Part shown: positions 49,817 through 59,024 of the stretch, in pieces
Layout of the letters: every line of letters starts with the position of its first letter
How positions within the stretch are numbered: the stretch's first letter is position 1
NCBI GenBank assembly: GCA_965240325.2
Contig: OZ251230.1
Coordinates: 1,488,001 to 1,552,000 of the forward strand
From: Rebecca billardiae RCC1528
Taxonomy: Eukaryota; Haptophyta
DNA length: 64,000 nucleotides
Reading direction: 5' to 3'
Made by a program: the position numbers and the translations under genes
The notes under the pieces: model-generated
Database searches by the model: none
The model's input: the letters and a program-made list of their open reading frames with translations, nothing else
Told to the model about the DNA's origin: nothing

Positions 49817-51988
49817 ATGGCCCGCGTCTCGATGCGCAGGCTGGCCGCGGCGTGCGCGCTGGTGGTGGCGGTGGTGGCGGTGGGCGTGGCCGGCGCGCTG
49901 CCTTCGGGGGATGCCTCGCGCGCGCCCCTCCGCGCGCGCGTGCCGAAGCCCGCCGTGCGCGTCGCCGCGCCGAGCGCAGCCGCTATCGTTTCGGAGCGCT
50001 CGTCGACGGTGCCGCTGTACCGCGCGCCGCCGGAGAGGAGGACGTGGGAGCCTTTCACGTACTCGCCGCCGGCCGAGCGGCGCGAGTGCGTGCGCGAGTT
50101 CGCCCGCGCGCTGCGCGAGCGCCACAACGTCGCGCCCAACGACCCGCTGCCGCCGCTGCCCGCGATGCGCGTCGTGCTGCTCGGCGGGCCGTGCTCGGGC
50201 AAGGGCACGATCGCACCGATGCTCTCGCAGGCGTTCCGCACGCGCGTGCTCGGCGTGGGCGAGCTGCTGCGCGGCGAGGTGCGCGCGGGCACGCCTCGCG
50301 GCGCGCAGGCCGCCGAGGCCATGGCCTCCGGCAAGCTGCTGCCCGACGACCTCGTGCTCGAGCTGCTGCTGCAGAAGGTGCAGTCGTCGCGCGACGTGTA
50401 CACCAACGGCTGGCTGCTCGACGGCTTCCCGCGCACGCAGGCGCAGGCGGCGAAGATGCTCGCGGACCCGAGCGGGCTGCTGCGCCCCGACCTCGTCCTC
50501 CAGCTCGACCGGCCCGCCGAGCTCATCCGCGAGTTCGCCCTCGGCCGGATGACGGACGCGGCCACGGGCTGCACGTACCACCCCGAGTACGCGCCGCCGC
50601 CTGAGGAGGTGCTCGACCGGCTCGTCTGGCGCGTGGACGACACGCCCGCGGTGATCGACGCGCGGATCGAGGAGTACAAGGCGCGGATCGAGCCGATCAT
50701 CGCCACCTTCGCCGACGCCGGCGTCCCCTACCACCTCTTCGACAACGCGCGCTCCGAGCTCGCCACGTTCGACGAGGTCGCGCGCGACGTCGAGCGCTCT
50801 GCGACCGAGAAGCTCTCAGCCCTGGGCGGCCGCGACGCGTTCCGCGAGGCGACGTTCGGCCCGGCGGTGCAGGCGACGGCCAAGTTCGGCGTGGTCGGCG
50901 CGACCAAGTCCGAGTCCGACGTGCAGCCCATCTGCGACCTCAACGAGGCCGAGGAGGAGTGCCTCGTCCGGTGGGAGGAGGCGGAGAAGAACGACCCGGT
51001 CGACCCGCTCGTCAAGGCGGTGCACCGGTGCAACGACTATGACCCCTCGCGCTATGTGCCCGTGCTCGTGGGGAGCGAGCAGGTGGGCTGGGCGTCGAAC
51101 GAGCTGGTCGAGCAGCTCGCGCCGCAGCTCGCGCGCGGGCGCACCTGCGCGCTCGTCGACCTGCCCGACGCCGGCGCCGACTCGCCCATCGGAGGGCCGG
51201 GCGCGGCGCACGTCGCGCTCGAGCTCGCGCCACTCGCGCAGGGGCTGGAGGAGCGCACGGCCGTGATGGAGGCGCTGGTGAGCGAGATCGTGCAGGACGG
51301 CGTGGTGCCGCGCTCGGAGATCCGGAACGAGCTGCAGGACGTGCGCGCGATGTCCGAGGGCTTCGAGGGCGCGACGCGCTCCGACCCGCCGCTCCTGCGC
51401 GTCGAGCGCGCAGCGATCGACTACCTCGGCGTGCCGTCGTACGGCGTGCACGTGAACGGGTACGTGTGCGACGCAGAGACGGGGCGCGCGGCCAAGGTGT
51501 GGATCGGCAAGCGCTCGATGTCCAAGGCGACGTACCCCGGGCTGTTCGACCAGATGGTCGCGGGCGGGCAGCCCTCCAAGATCAGCTTCATGGAGAACGT
51601 GCGCAAGGAGTGCGAGGAGGAGGCCTCGCTCCCGCCCGACGTGGTCGCGCGCGTGCGCCCCGCCGGGCTCGTCTCATACCGCTACTCGACGCGCATCGGC
51701 CTTTCGACAAAGGTGCTCGCGACGTTCGACGTGCCGATGCCCGAGGGGATGGTGCCGATCTGCGCGGACGGCGAGGTGGACGACTTCCGGCTGATGAGCG
51801 TCGAGGAGGCGCTCGACTCGATCCGCACGCAGCTGCCGCTCTGGAAGCCCAACTCGGCGCTCGTGATGATCGACTTTGCCATGCGGCACGGCTTCCTCTG
51901 CCCTGACGACCGCGGCTATGCCGAGCTCGCGCACGGCATGCGCGGCGCGGCGGCGTGCAACATCGCGGGCGTCGGCGCCGGCGGCTGA
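49817..51988 (+). CDS. Adenylate kinase-Nudix (DUF4743) fusion
   Basis: 723 aa from the Met at 49817 (the frame opens at 49706, but the upstream part lacks character). The N-terminus MRRLAAACALVVAVVAVGVAGA is a signal peptide followed by a basic stretch, so plastid or secretory targeting is likely. Residues 115-330 are an adenylate kinase: P-loop GGPCSGKGT (about 122-130), DGFPRT, and a LID-like TYHPEYAPPPEE. Residues 360-720 form a DUF4743 plus Nudix hydrolase unit like plant NUDX20/24 and yeast YJR142W: AKVWIGKRSMSKATYPGLFD then GGQPSKISFMENVRKECEEE fits the Nudix box GX5EX7REUXEE with Lys in place of the Arg. Both halves look intact. DUF4743 proteins are thought to clear damaged thiamine derivatives in some cases; the joint role is unknown. 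Confidence 0.88.
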   Translation: MARVSMRRLAAACALVVAVVAVGVAGALPSGDASRAPLRARVPKPAVRVAAPSAAAIVSERSSTVPLYRAPPERRTWEPFTYSPPAERRECVREFARALRERHNVAPNDPLPPLPAMRVVLLGGPCSGKGTIAPMLSQAFRTRVLGVGELLRGEVRAGTPRGAQAAEAMASGKLLPDDLVLELLLQKVQSSRDVYTNGWLLDGFPRTQAQAAKMLADPSGLLRPDLVLQLDRPAELIREFALGRMTDAATGCTYHPEYAPPPEEVLDRLVWRVDDTPAVIDARIEEYKARIEPIIATFADAGVPYHLFDNARSELATFDEVARDVERSATEKLSALGGRDAFREATFGPAVQATAKFGVVGATKSESDVQPICDLNEAEEECLVRWEEAEKNDPVDPLVKAVHRCNDYDPSRYVPVLVGSEQVGWASNELVEQLAPQLARGRTCALVDLPDAGADSPIGGPGAAHVALELAPLAQGLEERTAVMEALVSEIVQDGVVPRSEIRNELQDVRAMSEGFEGATRSDPPLLRVERAAIDYLGVPSYGVHVNGYVCDAETGRAAKVWIGKRSMSKATYPGLFDQMVAGGQPSKISFMENVRKECEEEASLPPDVVARVRPAGLVSYRYSTRIGLSTKVLATFDVPMPEGMVPICADGEVDDFRLMSVEEALDSIRTQLPLWKPNSALVMIDFAMRHGFLCPDDRGYAELAHGMRGAAACNIAGVGAGG

Positions 51989-52537
51989 GCGCCGAGCACA
52001 CCTGGGGCTGGACCCTCCCTGCAGCGCGCCCGCCGCCCCCCCGCCCGTTGCCAGCTCCAGCGAGCATCCCCAGTCGTCGAGTCGCCGTGCCAATCCGTAC
52101 CGGCGGCGCCCGCCCGCGGCGCAGCGCCGACAGCGCCGACAGCGCTGCGCCGCTGCGACGGCAGGCCCCGCAAATAGTGCCATCCCCTGCGTGCAGCGTG
52201 ACGCAGCGGGCACGAGGCTCGCGCTCGTGCCCTTGCCCAAGATGCCGTGGCTCGCAGAGCTTCGGCGACGTTTGCTGTGACACAAGTTAGACTGCTGTCG
52301 CCCCCTGCGTGACACCTTCAACCTGACGCCATCAGTCTGATCGGATCAGTCGTGAACTGTCATGATCACCGGCACCGGACTCCATCTTAGAAAGGCATAT
52401 CTCGCCTGCCTGAGCTGTGTGCGTCTCTTATTCTTAGTAAACTGTAAAGCGCGCATGGCCCAAATTCCAAAAATCGTCGACGCGAATAAAAAGCGCACGG
52501 AACCCTCGGTCGTGCCCTCCATCGATTCTTGATCAGC
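51989..52537. other. Intergenic with dispersed repeat
   Basis: No gene seen. Contains an inverted copy of the ~49-bp dispersed repeat at 52399-52446. Confidence 0.5.
52399..52446 (-). repeat. Dispersed ~49-bp repeat, copy B
   Basis: Reverse complement of 26717-26765 with one base missing in the AATTAAG part. Sits in the leader of the ankyrin gene. Confidence 0.8.
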
Positions 52538-53551
52538 ATGGGAGCGCTCAGCAGCAGCACGGCGCGCGGAAGTGAGGCGGCCGCGGCCTTGGTCAACGCC
52601 GCTCTGACGGGGGATGTGGGCGAGCTGACGCGCCTCCTCGATGGTGGCGCCTCGTGCGCAGCACAGGACCCCGCGGGCAACCACGCGCTCGGCGCGGCCT
52701 GCTGCGCTGGGCACGCAGCGGTGGTTGCGGAGGTGCTGCGTCGTGCCGAGGCGAAGGGCAGCGTGGCCGACATCCTCGAGCTGCGCAACGACATCGGCAC
52801 GACGCCGCTTTGGCTCGCGGCGGGATACGGCCACGTTGAGATCGCCACGCGCCTAATCGAGTGCGGCGCGGCTGTCGACGCGCCGAATAAGGCAGGCGAC
52901 ACGCCCCTGCTCGCGGCCACGTCCAAGGGGCATGCAAACGTCGTCGGCGCGCTGCTCCGTGCGTCGGCTGACCCAGCCACCGCCAACCGGGCGGGGGACA
53001 CGCCGCTCCTCATTGCGGCGAGCCGGTCGGACGTGCCGCTCGCCACGCTCATCCTCGACGCCGTTGGGCCCACCACCGGCGGTGGGACCGCCGTCGCAGC
53101 GCAGGCGGTGCTGACAGCCACGAATGCCAAGCGCGTGACCCCGCTCGGTGCGGCGGCGAGCGCGGGAAACGCCGAGCTCGTCGGCCTTCTTTGCGAGCGT
53201 GCCGACGCGCCGACGCTCGCGGCGATGAAGGTGGGCAAGGACGCGAACGGCGCGACGCCCCTCGCCGTCGCAGCCTTCTGCAAGGCTGACGCCGTCGTTG
53301 CGCGCCTGCTGCAGCCCGATGCCGGAGGCGCGCTCGAGCTAGCTGACAGCACGGGCAACACGCCGCTCTGGCTCGCCGCGGCCTCGGGAAGCGCTGCTGT
53401 GGTGCGGCTGCTGCTCGATGCAGGCGCGGCGCGTGAGCCCGCCGCTCCCGGTGGCAGGGGCGACGCTGGCGGCGCACGACTCACACCTCTCGAGGTGGCG
53501 CGGACTAATGGCCACCTGGATTGCGTTGGGCTGCTCGATGCATCAGCTTGA
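52538..53551 (+). CDS. Ankyrin-repeat protein
   Basis: 337 aa starting at the ATG at 52538, single exon. It is built almost wholly of ankyrin repeats, about eight: for example LVNAALTGDVGELTRLLDGG, TTPLWLAAGYGHVEIATRLI, DTPLLAATSKGHANVVGALL, DTPLLIAASRSDVPLATLIL, ATPLAVAAFCKADAVVARLL, NTPLWLAAASGSAAVVRLLL and TPLEVARTNGHLDCVGLL. Repeats three and four are separated by a Gly/Thr insertion. There is no TM segment, signal or other domain, so it is probably a soluble protein-binding scaffold. Partners are unknown. Ankyrin repeat is certain; function is not. Confidence 0.9.
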   Translation: MGALSSSTARGSEAAAALVNAALTGDVGELTRLLDGGASCAAQDPAGNHALGAACCAGHAAVVAEVLRRAEAKGSVADILELRNDIGTTPLWLAAGYGHVEIATRLIECGAAVDAPNKAGDTPLLAATSKGHANVVGALLRASADPATANRAGDTPLLIAASRSDVPLATLILDAVGPTTGGGTAVAAQAVLTATNAKRVTPLGAAASAGNAELVGLLCERADAPTLAAMKVGKDANGATPLAVAAFCKADAVVARLLQPDAGGALELADSTGNTPLWLAAASGSAAVVRLLLDAGAAREPAAPGGRGDAGGARLTPLEVARTNGHLDCVGLLDASA

Positions 53552-53938
53552 TGACATCTGATGATGTCGTTATGTCGTATTCTACATGGTCACAGTAATA
53601 GTCGCGGCAGCATACTACACTGATATGTTAAATGAGGAGCCTACTACGACTGTCAGATCGCCACACGGCACTTGGACTGACGCCGACTCTGAGATCTAGT
53701 GAGCCAGAGTCACTCTCACTTGATTATGAGAGGCTTCACGACTCAGTCCGTTCCGCCGAACGGGTGTGCCAGCACGACTCAGCCTGGCGCATGTGCGGGT
53801 GCCGATGCGGCGCCGTCGAAAGCATGCGCGGATAATCGAGCAGTGACTTGCACGAGTCGCTGAAAGCTGCCGTCGCGCCGTACAGTAGAGCGCCTACTGC
53901 AGTTATCAGTGTGCTGCTGTGCGTACTGCGAGTACTCA
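53552..53938. other. Intergenic, no gene seen
   Basis: AT-balanced flank with stop codons in all frames; no feature recognised. Confidence 0.5.
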
Positions 53939-56320
53939 TCATCCAGAGCGTCGAGGCGGCGCGGCGAGGAGCGCGCTGTGCTGTGCAATGACACGCGCGT
54001 CGTGCGGCGCGAGCGCGAGCGCGTGCGACGCGTGCCGCCGCGCGTCGGCGTCACGCCCGCTGTGCGACAGCACAGCGGCGAGGTTGATGTGGCCGATGGG
54101 ATCGGCGCTATTGAGCTGCACCGCCGTCTCGCATGCCTCGAGTGCCTCGCCCCAGCGCTCGAGCTGGCCGAGCAGCATGCACAGGTTGGTGTGCAGGGGT
54201 GCGTACCGCGGCTCAGATGGCATCGCGCGCCGCAGCAGGGCGACGCCCTGGGCAGCGGGCGCGGCCCCGCGGCCGGCGAAGAGGGTGAACGCCGCGTTGC
54301 TCGTGACGACGACGTTCTCGCACGCGCGCGGGCAGCGCTCGAGCGCGGACGCCCACAGCGTCTCCGCCGAGATCCAAGCCGTCGTGCGCTTCGCCGTCAC
54401 AAACGCGCACGCGGCGATGGCGCCGAGCAGCGCGATGTCAAGCGCGGCGCGGGCGAGTCGTGTGCCGTGACCATCGCCGGCCGCCATCAGCCGGCCTGCG
54501 CACAGCCCGAGCAGCATGGCGGCGCCGAGTGAGGGGACGAGCAGCACACGCTCGGCCACGACAAAGCCCACCGGGTGCAAAAGGTTCCACGTCGGCAGCA
54601 GCGGCACGACGAGCAGCGCCAGCGCGAAGAGGGCCGCTGAGGACGCAGACGGCAGCAGCGGTGCGCCGACGCGCGCGCCCACCGCGCCCTCGGACGCCCG
54701 AGCAGCCGCCGCGTGCTCGGCGCTCGGTGTCGCTGAGCCTGAGACAACGTCGCGCGCTCGTCGGCGTGCCGCGCGCGACGGAGGACCGCGTGCCGCCGTG
54801 GACGAGCCGACGGCGTCGCCGCCGCGCGCGCGCGCCTCGCCGCCCCCCGCAGCCAACGTCGGCGGCGAGGAGCGCGGCGTGCCCACTTCTGCCTGGGGCC
54901 CTTCAGAGACGCCCTGCGCGTGTGGCGGTGGTCGAGCTGCGCCCTGGCGGGCGAGGGCGAGCATCCCGCTGCGCGCGCGGCCGAGCACGCGCGCCGCGCA
55001 CACGAGCCCGAGCGTGAGCCACGCCGCGTGCGTGCCCAGCGCGAGAAGCAGCCTCCCCTCGTCGTCAGAGACCACCTGCCAGCCGGGCGCGACAGGCCAG
55101 CCCGGGAGATCTGGCCAGCGCTCACCGGCTGCGGTGGTGTGGTCGGCCGAAGCGGGATCGGGCGGCGGGGACGCGGGCGCGCCGTCGGCGAGGTCGAGGC
55201 CGAATGCGCTGCGCAAGAGCGGGATCGATGCCGCGCTGTAGTCCGGGCACGCCGTCCGCGGCCACGCCACCAGCCACAGCGCGTGTGCCGCCGCGACAGC
55301 GTAGTTGGCCGCGCGGCACGCGCGCGCGCGCAGGTGGCTGGCCGGGTTGTGCGCCGGATGGAAGGTGGGCATGTCGCGGTGCAGCCCGCGGCGCGCGTAC
55401 AGGAAGAGGAGCGCCCAGCCGAGCTGGACGCACGCCAGCCCCGCGTGCGCGCGCCACCAGCCCTGAGAGCGCCAGCCGGCGCGCGGGCGCTCGAGCCCGG
55501 CGCCCCCCGCGCTCCCGGAGCGCGGACGGCTCGGGCCACCGCACGCCTCGGCGAGGGCGGTGCAGATACTCAGCAGCTGGAGGCCCAGACCGAGCGCACC
55601 GGCCATCAGCCCCGTCTCCTTGCATAGCGACGCACATACGCCGAGCACGCACAGCACGCACAGCGCGGCGGTGCTGCGCACGCCGCGTCGGAGCGCACGC
55701 AGTCGTGCCGCGCCTTGTGCCGCATGCGCCGTCGCGGCCTCAGCCGAGCCGTCGAGCGCACGCAGCGTGCGCGCGAGCAGCCAGAGGTAGGCGAGCACGC
55801 ACGCGGCGGCGAGCAGCTCGGCCCGATTGACTAGGTTGCACACGGCCTCCACATGCACCGGATGCACTGCGAACAGCGCGGCAGCGAGCGCGGCGCCGCG
55901 GCGCCCGACAGTTTGCTCTGCACACAGCTCGTGCACGAGCGCGCCACTCAGCGCGGTGACAAGCGCGTACGCGGCCACGTTCTCGAGGTAAAAGGCGCGC
56001 GGCGAGGGGCCATGAAGCAGGTGGCTCGCGCGAAAGCTCGCGGTCGCCAGCGGGCGGAACGACTTGTGGCTCGCCGCGGAGTCGAGCGGCGTGCCCCAGA
56101 AGTCGTGCGTGAGCAAGTCGGCGAGCCACGTGCGCGCGGGCTGCGGCGGGCCGGAGACGAGGGCGTTGTCCACGATGGCGTAGGCGTCGTCGTACACGAA
56201 GGCCTGGGGCTCATGTACACCGTACAACAGCACGGCGAGGGCCGTGGCGGGCAACCACGCCCGCATGGGAGGCAGGGCCGCGGCCGCCATCGCGGCTCCC
56301 CGCTTTTTCGTCGTCGACAA
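53939..56320 (-). CDS. TMTC-type O-mannosyltransferase with TPRs
   Basis: 793 aa, single exon. TMTC proteins are multi-pass ER mannosyltransferases (GT105) that O-mannosylate cadherin-like and related surface domains in animals. Visible signatures: an N-terminal TM helix, the DDAYAIVDN acidic motif (about 44-52), HDFWG, SHKSFRPLATASFRASHLLHG, HPVHVEAVCNLVNRAELLA, CKETGL, the late AERVLLVPSLGAAMLLG helix, and C-terminal TPR-like helices (LFAGRGAAPAAQGVALLRRA, PLHTNLCMLLGQLERWGEAL, DPIGHINLAAVLSHSGRDAD). A long Pro/Ala/Ser-rich loop between about 420 and 610 is expanded compared with animal relatives. Start is Met1 or Met11. Its ATG lies only 50 bp from the TIR gene's ATG on the opposite strand. 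Confidence 0.92.
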   Translation of the reverse strand: MSTTKKRGAAMAAAALPPMRAWLPATALAVLLYGVHEPQAFVYDDAYAIVDNALVSGPPQPARTWLADLLTHDFWGTPLDSAASHKSFRPLATASFRASHLLHGPSPRAFYLENVAAYALVTALSGALVHELCAEQTVGRRGAALAAALFAVHPVHVEAVCNLVNRAELLAAACVLAYLWLLARTLRALDGSAEAATAHAAQGAARLRALRRGVRSTAALCVLCVLGVCASLCKETGLMAGALGLGLQLLSICTALAEACGGPSRPRSGSAGGAGLERPRAGWRSQGWWRAHAGLACVQLGWALLFLYARRGLHRDMPTFHPAHNPASHLRARACRAANYAVAAAHALWLVAWPRTACPDYSAASIPLLRSAFGLDLADGAPASPPPDPASADHTTAAGERWPDLPGWPVAPGWQVVSDDEGRLLLALGTHAAWLTLGLVCAARVLGRARSGMLALARQGAARPPPHAQGVSEGPQAEVGTPRSSPPTLAAGGGEARARGGDAVGSSTAARGPPSRAARRRARDVVSGSATPSAEHAAAARASEGAVGARVGAPLLPSASSAALFALALLVVPLLPTWNLLHPVGFVVAERVLLVPSLGAAMLLGLCAGRLMAAGDGHGTRLARAALDIALLGAIAACAFVTAKRTTAWISAETLWASALERCPRACENVVVTSNAAFTLFAGRGAAPAAQGVALLRRAMPSEPRYAPLHTNLCMLLGQLERWGEALEACETAVQLNSADPIGHINLAAVLSHSGRDADARRHASHALALAPHDARVIAQHSALLAAPPRRSG

Positions 56321-56370
56321 GCCGCACGCACCTGCCGGTTGGCGCGGCGGCTGGCCCCAGCCGGGCGAGC
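56321..56370. promoter_or_regulatory. 50-bp divergent start-to-start region
   Basis: Only 50 bp separate the TMTC ATG (56320, minus) from the TIR-gene ATG (56371, plus). Even from the later TMTC Met (56290) the gap is 80 bp. The 5' leaders must overlap or the genes must share a very compact bidirectional promoter. No factor site recognised. Confidence 0.5.
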
Positions 56371-58779
56371 ATGGGGTGCGTTGTCTCCACGCCGGCGGAG
56401 GACGACGAGCCGCTGACGCCCAACGCGTCGGCGCGTAGGAATCCCAACGCGGCAGCCGGCGCAGCCGATGCGGTCGCGCTCGAGCAGATCACCGTCGCCG
56501 GCGACGGCAAGCCCACCGTCGCCGACGACGGCAAGCTGCGCGAGCTGCAGGCCGCGAACGCGCTGCTGCTGATGGAGCTCAGGCGGCTGCGCGCCGAGAA
56601 CGAGGCGCTCCGCGCTCGCGCGGCGAGCGCGCAGGCGGCGGAGCCCGCGCACGCACGGCATGCCGTCCCGGAGGTGGGCGACCACGTGATCGCGCACCAC
56701 TTCCGCCACGCGTACTACACCGCGGTCGTGCGCGAGTTTGACGCGTCGCGCAGGGAGTTTGTCGTCGCGTGGGATGACGGCGACACGAGCGGCACGCGCC
56801 AGCCGTTCGACCGCGTGTGCCGCAACGAGCCGCCCGCGCCGGACGAGGTGGGCGTGGGCACCGCGGTGATGTTCCCGCAGGGCAAGTACCGCTTCTTCGA
56901 CCAGGCCGCCGGCGTCGAGCGCGCCAACATGGACCGGTACCACGAGGGGAGAGTGACTTCGATCGAGCGGGACGGCGCGAGCGGCGCGAGCGTGTACGTG
57001 GGGCGGCACGCGCGCGACGAGTCGGACGGCAAGTGGACGACGTACAAGGGGTACGAGCGCACCTTCCGCTGCGAGCTGCACCAGCTGCGCATCGCGGCCA
57101 ACCTCCTCGACCTGCTCGCGGACTCGGGCGCGGCGCGCTCGGCGGCGAGCGGCGCGATGCGCCGCGGCCAGGCGGGCGGCGGCGCCGCCGCCACCGACTC
57201 GGCACGCTCGTCCAGCGGGGGCGGCGCGGAGGCGGCGTTCGACGTGTACCTCTCGCACTGCCCGGCGGACCGCGAGACCGCCGCGCGCGTCTCCGCCGAG
57301 CGCGCGTGCGACCCGCTCCTCCTCCGCGACGCGCTCGTGCACGACGGCGGCTTGCGCGTGTACGTGGACGAGCACGGCGGCGAGGAGCCTGAGCAGAACC
57401 TGCTCGCGCTGCGCTCGGCGAAGGTGGTGGTGGCGTGCATCTCGGACGCGTACGCGGAGGCGGCGGCGACGCGGCAGGAGCTGCAGTACACGAAGAAGAC
57501 GCTGCGCAAGCCCGTCGTCCCCGTCGTCGTCGGCGAGCGCGACGAGCCGTGGGAGTTTATGCGCTCGCTCGTCGGCCTACTGATCGCAGGCGATCTTTAC
57601 ATCGACATGCGGACGCCCGGCTCCGAGCCCGAGCGGGCGGCGAAGCGCGCCGAGCTGCTGCGCACGGTGCGCGCGCTGGTGGACGGCACGGCGAGCGCGC
57701 ACGGCACCGAGGTGCTCGGCCACGCCGCGGGCAGCCGCGTCACCCCCGCCGACGGGCGCGCGAGCCAGCGCGATGTGTTTCTTTCGTATGCGTGGGCCAA
57801 CAGCGCGCAGGCGGCGCGCGTGGGGCACGTGCCCGCGGCGCACGGCCACGCGCTCGCGGACCCGCGGCGCGTGGCGCAGTCGCTCGAGGCGGCGGGGCTG
57901 AGCACGTGGCTCGACGTGAGCGTGCTCGGCGGCGGCTCGGGCCTCTTCAGCGACATCGCCTCCGGGCTGCAGTCCGCGAAGGTGGTCGTGTGCTGCCTGA
58001 GCGCCGAGTACGCGCGCTCAGAGAACGGCCGCATGGAGATGCAGTACGCGCTCAAGTCGCTCAAGAAGCCGGCGGTCGGGCTGGTGGTGGGCGACGGCGG
58101 GGACTGGCACGAGACGGTGGTCGGGATGCTCGCCGCCGCGCTGCCCACCGTCGACCTGCGCGCCGCCGTCGAGGCGCGCGGGCAGCACGGCTACGACTCG
58201 GCGCTGCAGGAGATGCTCGGCGCCGTCCGCGACGCGCTCGGCGAGCCGCCGCACACACCGCCGAGCGCGCAGGCGCGGGCCGCGGGCGCGGGGCCGCAGG
58301 TGGGCGACCACGTGATCTCGCACCACTTCCACCATGCGTACTACACCGCGGTCGTGCGCGAGTTCGACGCCGCCTCGCTCGAGTTCGTCGTGGCGTGGGA
58401 TGACGGCGACACGACAGGCACGCGCCAGCCCTTCGACCGTGTGTGCCGCAACGAGCCGCCGGCGCCGGACGACGTGGGCGTGGGCACGGTGGTGATGTTC
58501 CCGCAGGGCAAGTACCGCTTCTTCGACCGGGTCGCCGGCGTGCAGCGCGCCAACATGAGCCGGTACCACGAGGGGCGCGTGACCGCGATCGAGCGGCACA
58601 CCGGCGCGGTCGTCTACGTCGGCGAGCACGCGCGCGACGAGTCGGACGGCAAGTGGACGACGTACAAGGGGTACGAGCGCACCTTCCGCTGCGAGCTGCA
58701 CCAGCTGCGCGTCGCGGGCAACGTCATGGCGGCCCTCGCGCTCGGCGGGGACGAGTCCGACGAGGTCGAAGACGTATGA
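56371..58779 (+). CDS. Lipid-anchored double-TIR, double Tudor-like protein
   Basis: 802 aa, single exon. It opens MGCVVS, a classic N-myristoylation plus palmitoylation signal, followed by a short coiled coil (58-90). Residues 102-241 and 644-781 are two copies, about 85% identical, of a module whose first half has the Tudor-like pattern REFVVAWDDGD and whose second half (GKYRFF, RYHEGRVT, SDGKWTTYKGYERTF) looks like a second SH3-type barrel. Between them sit two TIR domains: 288-413 (AAFDVYLSH, LRVYVDE, VVVACISDAY) and 466-595 (RDVFLSYAW, LSTWLDV, VVVCCLSAEY). Each has a glutamate where NAD-cleaving TIRs carry their catalytic residue (E370 in RQELQY, E556 in RMEMQY). TIR enzymes act in NAD-linked cell death and immunity in plants, animals and bacteria; here a plasma-membrane signalling role is inference. 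I know no family with this layout. Confidence 0.85.
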   Translation: MGCVVSTPAEDDEPLTPNASARRNPNAAAGAADAVALEQITVAGDGKPTVADDGKLRELQAANALLLMELRRLRAENEALRARAASAQAAEPAHARHAVPEVGDHVIAHHFRHAYYTAVVREFDASRREFVVAWDDGDTSGTRQPFDRVCRNEPPAPDEVGVGTAVMFPQGKYRFFDQAAGVERANMDRYHEGRVTSIERDGASGASVYVGRHARDESDGKWTTYKGYERTFRCELHQLRIAANLLDLLADSGAARSAASGAMRRGQAGGGAAATDSARSSSGGGAEAAFDVYLSHCPADRETAARVSAERACDPLLLRDALVHDGGLRVYVDEHGGEEPEQNLLALRSAKVVVACISDAYAEAAATRQELQYTKKTLRKPVVPVVVGERDEPWEFMRSLVGLLIAGDLYIDMRTPGSEPERAAKRAELLRTVRALVDGTASAHGTEVLGHAAGSRVTPADGRASQRDVFLSYAWANSAQAARVGHVPAAHGHALADPRRVAQSLEAAGLSTWLDVSVLGGGSGLFSDIASGLQSAKVVVCCLSAEYARSENGRMEMQYALKSLKKPAVGLVVGDGGDWHETVVGMLAAALPTVDLRAAVEARGQHGYDSALQEMLGAVRDALGEPPHTPPSAQARAAGAGPQVGDHVISHHFHHAYYTAVVREFDAASLEFVVAWDDGDTTGTRQPFDRVCRNEPPAPDDVGVGTVVMFPQGKYRFFDRVAGVQRANMSRYHEGRVTAIERHTGAVVYVGEHARDESDGKWTTYKGYERTFRCELHQLRVAGNVMAALALGGDESDEVEDV

Positions 58780-59024
58780 CGCGGACGGACCGCGATCGAA
58801 CTGCGCTTCATATTCAGAGGCTTCGTCATTGGCGCTTACTAGGTGACTGCTCCGGTGGCCTCCAGGTCCGGCCACCGACACCGTCCGGGCCCTGATAACT
58901 GGTGGACACGTGGTTCGTCAATAAGTCGAATTTCGAAACCGTAACGCCCGCGCGGCGGCCGCCCCGGTCGAAGTGGAAACTGAGAGGGGCGTGCGGCACG
59001 CTCATTCTGCAGCAGTCATCTGCG

